11,762 bases of DNA from Methanomassiliicoccales archaeon (GTDB lineage: Archaea; Thermoplasmatota; Thermoplasmata; Methanomassiliicoccales; UBA472). The stretch spans positions 1 through 11,762 of the forward strand of contig DUJZ01000029.1 of assembly GCA_013329565.1 (NCBI GenBank). Direction: 5' to 3'. Both the position numbers and the translations under genes were made by a program. Under the pieces are notes generated by a model that was not told the origin of the DNA, did not search any database, and worked only from the letters and a program-made list of their open reading frames with translations. Positions 7,614-11,762 of this stretch are shown here, one piece after another; positions within the stretch are counted from its first letter, which is position 1, and each line of letters opens with the position of its first letter.

Positions 7614-8252
7614 TCAAATCACCTTCTCGGAGGGTCCCATGGTGGTCTTCACGAAAGCGGACCGGATGTTCATGGTGCCCTTTTCGAGCTTCATCCCCAA
7701 TCTCTTGAAGATCAGCTCGATGTTGTCGGCTATGTCTTCTGGCGTCATGTCCGTGGTCCCGACGGAGGTGTGGAAGGTCAATCTGTCCCTGCTCCTGACC
7801 GACACCGACTTGCGCAGGTTGTCGATCATGGGCTTGGGGTCCGCTCCCGGGGGGATCGGCTTCGGCATCTTACCGCGGGGACCCAATACGATACCCAGTC
7901 TCTTACCGATGGTGGGCATCAACGGGGCTTCCGCGATGAAATACTCGAACTCGTTAGCCATCTTCTTGGCCTGCTTCTTGTCGTCGGCGATGGTGCCTAG
8001 CTCTTCCACGGACACGACCCTGTCGGCTACGTCCCTGGCCTTGACCACCATCTCTCCGCTACCGAACACACAGACCTTGACGGGCTTTCCCCTTCCGTGC
8101 GGCAGAATGATGTCCTCCTGTATCCTGTTCTTGGGTATGGACATATCCACATCCTTCAGGTTGATGGACAGGTCGACCGTTTGTACAAAATTGCGCTTTG
8201 GAGAATGCTCCAAGGCTTTCTTAACGGCCGTAACGGTTGCTTTTTCTGCCAA
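7614..8252 (-). CDS. rpl1: Ribosomal protein L1, with TTG start
   Basis: Binds the mobile L1 stalk of 23S rRNA and, in both bacteria and methanogens, represses translation of its own mRNA. It has 212 residues, normal for archaea. Domain I is formed by residues 1-65 and about 155-212, with domain II between; the signature IGKRLGIVLGPRGKMPKP lies at 115-132, and the C-terminal rRNA-binding TSVGTTDM at 162-169. The start is TTG, giving MAEKATVTAVKKALEHSPKRNF; it is supported by GGAGGG 6 bases upstream and by the normal N-terminal sequence. The gene has its own promoter and a structured leader, so it heads the L1-P0-L12 transcript rather than simply continuing from rpl11. The TTG may itself keep initiation weak and more easily repressed. 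Confidence 0.95.
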   Translation of the reverse strand: MAEKATVTAVKKALEHSPKRNFVQTVDLSINLKDVDMSIPKNRIQEDIILPHGRGKPVKVCVFGSGEMVVKARDVADRVVSVEELGTIADDKKQAKKMANEFEYFIAEAPLMPTIGKRLGIVLGPRGKMPKPIPPGADPKPMIDNLRKSVSVRSRDRLTFHTSVGTTDMTPEDIADNIELIFKRLGMKLEKGTMNIRSAFVKTTMGPSEKVI

Positions 8253-8258
8253 TTCGAT

Positions 8259-8300
8259 CCCTCCTGTAGTTCCAACGAGCCAATGAAGGCTCTCCTACAG
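8259..8300 (-). promoter_or_regulatory. Structured rpl1 leader, probable L1 autoregulatory site overlapping the ribosome site
   Basis: In the minus-strand RNA, CUGUAG (8300-8295) pairs perfectly with CUACAG (8269-8264). Inside, GAGCC (8292-8288) pairs with GGCUC (8281-8277) around a six-base loop. The two helices are joined by an asymmetric internal loop, GA on one side and GUUGGAA on the other. The last bases of the outer helix form part of the ribosome site AGGAGGG. Two short helices with such a loop are the known plan of L1 targets in rRNA and mRNA, so binding would block initiation. Structure is seen in the sequence; L1 binding is inferred. Confidence 0.65.
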
Positions 8301-8329
8301 TTTGGTAGGCTCCCCTAATCATGCCTCCG

Positions 8330-8337
8330 TTTATAAA
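8330..8337 (-). promoter_or_regulatory. TATA box of the rpl1-rplP0-rpl12 operon
   Basis: TTTATAAA lies in the 129-base gap between rpl11 and rpl1. Transcription would start near 8307, just before the structured leader at 8300, and give a leader of about 55 bases. The good fit of TATA box, leader fold, ribosome site and start codon supports a separate transcription unit. Confidence 0.7.
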
Positions 8338-8381
8338 GATATCGTAAAAGCAGGTTTAAAACGTTTGAATTGGAAGGGGTT

Positions 8382-8861
8382 TCAGGCTTTGAGCTGGGCG
8401 TCCCACTTGCCGGCCTTGATGTCCGCCTGCATGTCCCTGGCCTCCTTGCCTTCCACGGTGATACCGCAGGAAACGCAGGTGCCGATGACCTCCAGGACCT
8501 GGGCCTTCATGTCGGCGCCGGTCAGGGAGTCCTGCTTCATGTGGGCGATCTTCTTGGCCTGCTCGATGGTGATGTTGCCGGCCTTCCCGGCCTTGGGGGC
8601 TCCGGCGCCCTTCTCGATGCCCAGCTCCTTGAACAGCAGGGCGGAGGTGGGTGGTGTGCCGACCTTGATCTCGAAGGTCTTGGTCTTCTGGTCGATTATG
8701 ACCTTGACCGGGACCTTCATGCCGACGAATCCCCTGGTCTTCTCGTTGATCGCAGCAACGACCTGTACGACGTTGATGCCTGTCGGGCCCAAGGCGGGTC
8801 CCAGCGGCGGGCCGGGAGTGGCCTTGCCGCCATCCACTAACACTTCGATAGTCTCTGCCAT
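8382..8861 (-). CDS. rpl11: Ribosomal protein L11
   Basis: Binds the GTPase-associated region of 23S rRNA at the base of the stalk. It has 159 residues, the archaeal length. The N-terminal domain contains the conserved GGKATPGPPLGPALGPTGIN at 11-30; the C-terminal rRNA-binding domain spans about 67-140 with GTPPTSALLFKELG and ends in GTCVSCGITVEG. The gene starts 4 bases after the spt5 stop, and its ribosome site (AAGGAGAG) lies in the last codons of spt5, so the pair is translationally coupled. Weak T4 tracts (minus strand) after the stop may terminate part of the transcription before the rpl1 promoter. Confidence 0.96.
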   Translation of the reverse strand: MAETIEVLVDGGKATPGPPLGPALGPTGINVVQVVAAINEKTRGFVGMKVPVKVIIDQKTKTFEIKVGTPPTSALLFKELGIEKGAGAPKAGKAGNITIEQAKKIAHMKQDSLTGADMKAQVLEVIGTCVSCGITVEGKEARDMQADIKAGKWDAQLKA

Positions 8862-8865
8862 ATTA

Positions 8866-9729
8866 TCATCTCTCCTTCTCGAGGACCCTCACGCTGTCGC
8901 CGCGGACGGTGACAGGGATGGGCACGGTGGCCTCGAAAAGCTCGACCGTGATCTCTTCCTTGCTCTCGTCGATCTTCTGCACGCGGGCCTTCTCGCCCTT
9001 GAAGGGGCCGGCGACGAGCTCCACGACATCCCCTTCGGATATTCCAGACACCAGGGGCTTGGGGGTCAGGAAGTGCTCGATCTCCGAGAGCTTGGTCTCC
9101 CCGTCCACCAGTCCCTTGGCCTTGCGCACTCCCCGGCAGGTCTCCCTGACCAGGTCGGTGTTCATGGCCTCCATGAATACGTAACCATCCAATTTACCAG
9201 GTGCGAGCAAAGCGAATATCCCCTTGTCGTTCCCGGTCTTGGCCTTGCCGGCCACGCCGTCAACTACGGCCCTCTCGTGACCTATGGAGGTCTTCAGGAT
9301 CAGGATGGACTGCATGGCGTTAGCGAAGAACTCCATGTTGCCGCACTCCTGCCCTTCGGCGAAGACCTGCATCTTGATGCGGACGCTGTCGTCCAGGCGG
9401 GCGCCGCGCGGGGCTTCCGCAGACAATGTTATTTCCTTGCCGCCCAGCCCCTCCACGTTGAAATCCACGTCAGGGACGGTCAGCTTGGCGCTCTCCCAGA
9501 GCTTTCCAGAATTGTCTGATAAGATGATATCCCACTCCGGCTCGTCCTCGCTGCCGTAGGTGATGGTCAGAAGTATGCGGGCCTTCATCTTGCCGGCCTG
9601 GCGAGGTTTGAGTATGATCTTCCAGACGGCGCTGCTTCCGGCGGTCACCCTCTGGGCGTTGCTCTCCCCTATTAGGGTGAGCGGGCCGTTCCCGTACTGG
9701 GGGATCTGATTGGTTTCCTGATCGTTCAT
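8866..9729 (-). CDS. spt5: Transcription elongation factor Spt5 (NusG) with an extra N-terminal domain
   Basis: Archaeal Spt5 normally has about 150 residues: an NGN domain that binds the RNA polymerase clamp, and a KOW domain. Both are here at the C-terminal half: NGN at about 141-225 (SILILKTSIGHERAVVDGVA, then APGKLDGYVFMEA) and KOW at about 229-284 (GISEGDVVELVAGPFKGEKA). The protein has 287 residues because an additional domain of about 130 residues precedes NGN. It is rich in alternating beta strands (RVTAGSSAVWKIIL, ARILLTITYG, EWDIIL, KEITLSAEAP, VRIKMQVFA), resembling immunoglobulin-like or NEW3-type beta sandwiches. Its start is supported by GGAGGG 7 bases before the ATG; the internal Met139, where a standard-length protein would begin, has no good ribosome site. 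There is no signal peptide. It lies between secE and rpl11, the usual archaeal order. Confidence 0.93.
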   Translation of the reverse strand: MNDQETNQIPQYGNGPLTLIGESNAQRVTAGSSAVWKIILKPRQAGKMKARILLTITYGSEDEPEWDIILSDNSGKLWESAKLTVPDVDFNVEGLGGKEITLSAEAPRGARLDDSVRIKMQVFAEGQECGNMEFFANAMQSILILKTSIGHERAVVDGVAGKAKTGNDKGIFALLAPGKLDGYVFMEAMNTDLVRETCRGVRKAKGLVDGETKLSEIEHFLTPKPLVSGISEGDVVELVAGPFKGEKARVQKIDESKEEITVELFEATVPIPVTVRGDSVRVLEKER

Positions 9730-9751
9730 TTGCAGCCCTCCTGGAGTGGCA

Positions 9752-9979
9752 TCAAAGGCCGAGCCATCCCGGAAGGCGGGTGACCAGCAGGTAGATGGCG
9801 AAGCCTAGGCCGCCGATGAGGGTCAGGCCAAGACCGACGATCATCACCGTCTTGGTGTACTCGTCGGTAGTGGGCTTCCTGGCCATCTTCAGGACGCGGC
9901 CATACTTGCCCTTGCCGAGCCTCTTGACCCGTTCCTCGATCCCTTTTTGGATCTCCCAGGATTTATCGACAATGTCCAT
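9752..9979 (-). CDS. secE: Preprotein translocase subunit SecE (Sec61 gamma)
   Basis: Small clamp subunit of the SecYEG/Sec61 channel. It has 75 residues, typical of the archaeal single-helix form. An amphipathic cytoplasmic helix is followed by the conserved ARKPTTDEYTKT at about 33-44, and then one membrane helix, residues 44-66 (TVMIVGLGLTLIGGLGFAIY). The ATG is only about 12 bases from the predicted transcription start and has no clear ribosome site, suggesting near-leaderless translation. The next gene, spt5, begins 22 bases downstream. Confidence 0.93.
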   Translation of the reverse strand: MDIVDKSWEIQKGIEERVKRLGKGKYGRVLKMARKPTTDEYTKTVMIVGLGLTLIGGLGFAIYLLVTRLPGWLGL

Positions 9980-9993
9980 TTACACGCACTCTT

Positions 9994-10029
9994 GGATTAC
10001 GCCCTAATCCTTCCTTATAAATAATCCTT
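9994..10029 (-). promoter_or_regulatory. secE-spt5-rpl11 promoter with GGATTA repeats (possible operator)
   Basis: The TATA box is TTTATAAG (minus strand, 10021-10014), predicting initiation near 9991. Two direct copies of AAGGATTA flank it, at 10029-10022 in the BRE position and at 10012-10005. The second copy also forms a perfect dyad, GGATTA-GGGCG-TAATCC (10010-9994), lying between the TATA box and the start site. That is where archaeal repressors commonly bind to block polymerase. The TATA call is good; the operator is an inference. Confidence 0.6.
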
Positions 10030-10032
10030 TCT

Positions 10033-11136
10033 TTACCGGATGAAGTCCACGGCCATCCCCTTGGGCATGGCGTTCTCCTTCGGCCCCAGTATGTGCTTGG
10101 ACTTGACGCCAGTGACCACGACCATGACCCTGATCTTGCCTTCCAGGGCCGGATCGACGGAAGCGCCCCAGATTATCCTGGCGTTGGGGTTGACCTTGCT
10201 CTGGATGACCTCGGCCACCTTCTCCGCCTCGCTGACGCTCATGTCCTCGCCGCCTACGACGTTGATCAGCACGCCGTTCGCTCCGGTGATGTCCACGTCG
10301 ATGAGCGGGGAGTTGATCGCTTCGTCGATGGCCTGCTCGACCTTGTCGTCGCCCTCGCCCTCGCCCATGCCGATCATGGCCACGCCGCCGCCCTTCATGA
10401 TGGTCTTCAGGTCATTGAAGTCCAGGTTCACGAGGCCGGGTCGGGTGATCAGCTCGGTGATGCCCTTTATGGCCCGCATCAGCACCTCGTCGGCCACCTT
10501 GAAGGCGGCGTTGATCGAATAGCGGGGGACAAGTTCCAGCAGCTTGTCGTTCGGGATGACTATCACCGTATCTGCAACGGACCGCAGCCTCTCCATGCCC
10601 CACTCGGCGTTCTCCGCGCGAATCGAACCCTCGGCCTTGAACGGGGATGTGACGATGGCTATGGTCAGAGCGCCCATCTCCTTGGCCAGCTGAGCGATGT
10701 AAGGCGCGGAACCGGTGCCGGTGCCTCCTCCCAGGCCGGCCGTCACGAAGACGATATCGGATCCCATGAGCACCTTGCGCAGGTCCTCCTCCGCCTCCCT
10801 TGCCGCCTCCTCTCCCACCTGCGGAAGCGCTCCGGCCCCCAGCCCCTTGGTGCTCCTCCTTCCGAGGAGGATCTTCTTGTGCGCCCTGGTGATGAGGAGG
10901 TGCTGCGCGTCAGTGTTCACCGCGTACAGCTCGGCGTCCTTTATGTTGGTCTGATAGAGGCGATCAATGGTGTTCGAACCGCCGCCGCCGCAACCCAGTA
11001 TCTTGATGTTGGTCTTCAGGCTCATCAAGATCTTTTCCAGCTCTTCGTCCTCGGCCGTCTGGGCCTTGAAGCTGGAAATGCTTGTTTCGTTCGCCGGACC
11101 GGCTCTTGACATGGCGTCGCTGATGAATGATTTCAT
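10033..11136 (-). CDS. ftsZ: Cell division protein FtsZ
   Basis: Tubulin-like GTPase that forms the division ring. It has 367 residues, complete. A charged N-terminal extension of about 42 residues precedes the fold. GTP-binding elements are [15 protein letters not shown] at 46-60, AVNTDAQHL at 72-80 and the tubulin signature GGGTGTG at 136-142; the T7 catalytic loop is NLDFND at 237-242. It ends in the short conserved tail VDFIR. A GAGG ribosome site lies 7 bases before the ATG. Downstream is secE, the usual euryarchaeal neighbour. A second ftsZ lies about 500 bases upstream on the same strand, so this organism has at least two; which is FtsZ1 and which FtsZ2 cannot be settled from the fragment. 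Confidence 0.96.
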   Translation of the reverse strand: MKSFISDAMSRAGPANETSISSFKAQTAEDEELEKILMSLKTNIKILGCGGGGSNTIDRLYQTNIKDAELYAVNTDAQHLLITRAHKKILLGRRSTKGLGAGALPQVGEEAAREAEEDLRKVLMGSDIVFVTAGLGGGTGTGSAPYIAQLAKEMGALTIAIVTSPFKAEGSIRAENAEWGMERLRSVADTVIVIPNDKLLELVPRYSINAAFKVADEVLMRAIKGITELITRPGLVNLDFNDLKTIMKGGGVAMIGMGEGEGDDKVEQAIDEAINSPLIDVDITGANGVLINVVGGEDMSVSEAEKVAEVIQSKVNPNARIIWGASVDPALEGKIRVMVVVTGVKSKHILGPKENAMPKGMAVDFIR

Positions 11137-11271
11137 GGAGGGGCCTCGGACGGGTGCCGCTGGCGCTCAAGCCCTTAGCTGCCACTCGTCTGAGGACGAT
11201 GACGCGATGTGAACTTTAAAACATTTCGGTGCCAACAGCCTAGTAAAATAAAATAATAAGAATATATATTG
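11137..11271. other. ftsZ leader and upstream spacer
   Basis: No gene is visible here. The part nearest ftsZ (11137-11210) is GC-rich and would be a leader of about 54 bases plus a little upstream DNA. From about 11211 the base composition turns abruptly AT-rich, including runs such as AATATATATT at 11261-11270, and leads into the 21-bp repeat array. Confidence 0.6.
11214..11229 (-). promoter_or_regulatory. BRE/TATA promoter of ftsZ
   Basis: The minus strand reads CCGAAATG followed by TTTTAAAG, a good match to an archaeal BRE plus TATA box. Predicted initiation is near 11191, about 54 bases before the ftsZ ATG. A second AT-rich stretch at 11243-11260 could be an alternative. Confidence 0.55.
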
Positions 11272-11439
11272 CGTTCAAATACCATACCCATTCATTCAAA
11301 TTTTCGTTCTATTGATTCCAAATGGAATATTTAATTTGATTGATGTATATATTAATTTACAAAATGTATTATTTGCTTTACAAAAAGTAAAGTTTAATAT
11401 TCAAAATGTAATTATCTCTTTACATCAGTGAGGGCGATG
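11272..11439. repeat. Array of eight degenerate 21-bp direct repeats (operator or iteron array)
   Basis: Written in lines of 21 bases, eight successive units align without gaps, starting at 11272, 11293, 11314, 11335, 11356, 11377, 11398 and 11419. The best cores are TTTACAAAATGTATT (11356), TTTACAAAAAGTAAA (11377), TATTCAAAATGTAAT (11398) and GATTCCAAATGGAAT (11314). Units 1 and 2 keep only TTCAAAT; unit 4 keeps TTT and ATGTAT; unit 8 keeps TTTACA and runs into the regulator gene. Column 3 is T in all eight, column 5 is C in seven and column 13 is A in seven. Several cores are also dyads (TACA-AAA-TGTA, CTTTAC-AAAAA-GTAAAG, ATTCCA-AA-TGGAAT). A 21-bp period is two helical turns, so all sites face the same side. 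Confidence 0.72.
11393..11400 (+). promoter_or_regulatory. TATA box of the small HTH regulator gene
   Basis: TTTAATAT predicts initiation near 11423, giving a leader of about 14 bases to the ATG at 11437. It sits between array units: CTTTAC-AAAAA-GTAAAG (11376-11392) abuts it upstream, and ATGTAA-N8-TTACAT (11406-11425) covers the start site. A protein bound to the array would therefore control this promoter directly. Confidence 0.55.
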
Positions 11440-11631
11440 AAGAACCGTCTCAGGGTCTACCGTACCATGACCAATCTTACTCAGGGAGAGTTGGCCGAAA
11501 AACTAGGGGTCACCCGGCAGACGGTGATCGCCATCGAGAAGGAGAGGTACGACCCCTCCTTGGAGCTGGCGTTCAGGATGGCCAAGTTCTTCCGGGTGTC
11601 CATCGAGGACATCTTCCAGTACGAGGGCTGA
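11437..11631 (+). CDS. Small XRE-family helix-turn-helix regulator
   Basis: A one-domain DNA-binding protein of 64 residues, like the small YozG/XRE regulators of bacteria and archaea. The five-helix lambda-repressor fold is clear: KNRLRVYRTMTNLTQGELAEKL, the turn and recognition helix GVTRQTVIAIEKERYDPSL, then ELAFRMAKFFRVSIEDIFQ. Such proteins bind palindromes as dimers and often repress their own gene. I prefer the ATG at 11437, as the family usually begins MKNRL and GTGAGGG upstream can act as a ribosome site; the GTG at 11428 would add three residues and could be a leaderless start. The eighth repeat unit overlaps the start, so self-regulation is likely. It is the only rightward gene in the right half of the window and is convergent with the second ftsZ. 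Confidence 0.88.
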   Translation: MKNRLRVYRTMTNLTQGELAEKLGVTRQTVIAIEKERYDPSLELAFRMAKFFRVSIEDIFQYEG

Positions 11632-11638
11632 GCCCTCG
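11622..11638. terminator. Perfect hairpin enclosing the regulator stop codon
   Basis: CGAGGGC (11622-11628) and GCCCTCG (11632-11638) are perfectly complementary, with the stop codon TGA as the three-base loop. It lies between two convergent genes. No T-tract follows on either strand, so a terminator role is a guess; protection of the mRNA 3' end is also possible. Confidence 0.4.
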
Positions 11639-11650
11639 ATGGAGAATAGA

Positions 11651-11762
11651 TCACCGAATGAAGTCCAGATCGGCCTTCTTCAACTTCTCCGCTTCGTTCG
11701 TGGCCCCGATGATCTGCTTGGACTTGACACCGGCCACGACGACCATGACACGTATGGTATTC
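11651..11762 (-). CDS. ftsZ: Second FtsZ paralog, C-terminal end only
   Basis: A minus-strand frame enters from the right edge and ends with TGA at 11651-11653. The 37 visible residues read NTIRVMVVVAGVKSKQIIG, then ATNEAEKLKKADLDFIR. They align directly with the end of the complete FtsZ ([18 protein letters not shown] to VDFIR), so this is a second ftsZ gene, cut by the window. It is on the same strand as the first and lies upstream of it, separated by the convergent HTH gene and the repeat array. The stop is 19 bases from the end of the HTH gene. GTP-binding motifs are outside the window, so activity cannot be judged. Confidence 0.88.
   Translation of the reverse strand, partial: NTIRVMVVVAGVKSKQIIGATNEAEKLKKADLDFIR

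Noticed and set aside
8198..8213. Perfect 6-bp hairpin TTGGAG-CATT-CTCCAA in the rpl1 coding region, about 40 bases after the start, near where methanococcal L1 sites lie.
   Set aside because: It is a simple hairpin without the asymmetric internal loop, encodes conserved residues (LEHSPK), and the leader structure is a much better L1 target.
8253..8322. GGAGG followed by ATG at 8322-8320 (minus strand), a possible small upstream frame before rpl1.
   Set aside because: The ATG lies upstream of the start site predicted from the TATA box, the spacing to GGAGG is one base, and the peptide resembles nothing.
9315..9729. Spt5 beginning at internal Met139, giving the standard length.
   Set aside because: No ribosome site at a useful distance from Met139, whereas the long start has GGAGGG at the right spacing and the upstream frame has protein-like beta-strand patterns.
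10093..11109. Long rightward frame of 338 codons antisense to ftsZ, and similar long antisense frames over gcvT, cdc6, rpl11 and spt5.
   Set aside because: They are shadows of GC-rich coding DNA; their products are low-complexity and match no family, while the opposite strand carries clear genes.

Overview
The window reads as chromosomal DNA of a euryarchaeon. The evidence is the archaeal/eukaryal-type translation and secretion genes (P0 and P1/L12 stalk proteins with acidic EEAAAGL tails, Spt5, a Sec61-gamma-type SecE), an Orc1/Cdc6 initiator, two FtsZ paralogs, TATA-box promoters and strong GGAGG ribosome sites. Coding DNA is GC-rich. My best guess is a Thermoplasmatota relative such as Methanomassiliicoccales, but that placement is inference from gene content, not a search.

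Left part (1-5.5 kb): the 3' nine-tenths of an asparaginyl-tRNA synthetase gene runs rightward and ends inside the 3' end of a leftward run. Read 5' to 3' on the minus strand, that run is NIF3-like protein, orc1/cdc6, gcvT, M20 metallopeptidase, with gaps of 5, 44 and 4 bases. From 5.5 to 6.28 kb there is no intact gene. It holds the wreck of a DoxX-family membrane protein gene, split over at least two reading frames, then a 14-bp palindrome and an oligo-T terminator for the ribosomal operon.

Centre (6.28-11.14 kb): the conserved archaeal cluster ftsZ, secE, spt5, rpl11, rpl1, rplP0, rpl12, all leftward. Promoter-like sites suggest three transcription units: ftsZ; secE-spt5-rpl11; and rpl1-rplP0-rpl12. 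The rpl1 leader can fold into two helices joined by an asymmetric internal loop directly beside the ribosome site. This looks like a mimic of the L1-binding site of 23S rRNA, so L1 probably represses its own operon. Spt5 carries an extra N-terminal beta-rich domain of about 130 residues. The secE promoter has three copies of GGATTA around its TATA box.

Right end (11.14-11.76 kb): a very AT-rich spacer, a small rightward XRE-type DNA-binding protein, and the C-terminal end of a second ftsZ gene entering from the right. The spacer is not random AT-rich DNA. From 11272 to about 11439 it is an array of eight degenerate units repeating every 21 bp (two helical turns), with core TTTACAAAATGTAWT. 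The array runs through the promoter of the small regulator and lies between it and the first ftsZ. I regard this array, probably an operator array or iteron-like assembly site of the adjacent regulator, as the most notable and possibly undescribed feature of the window.
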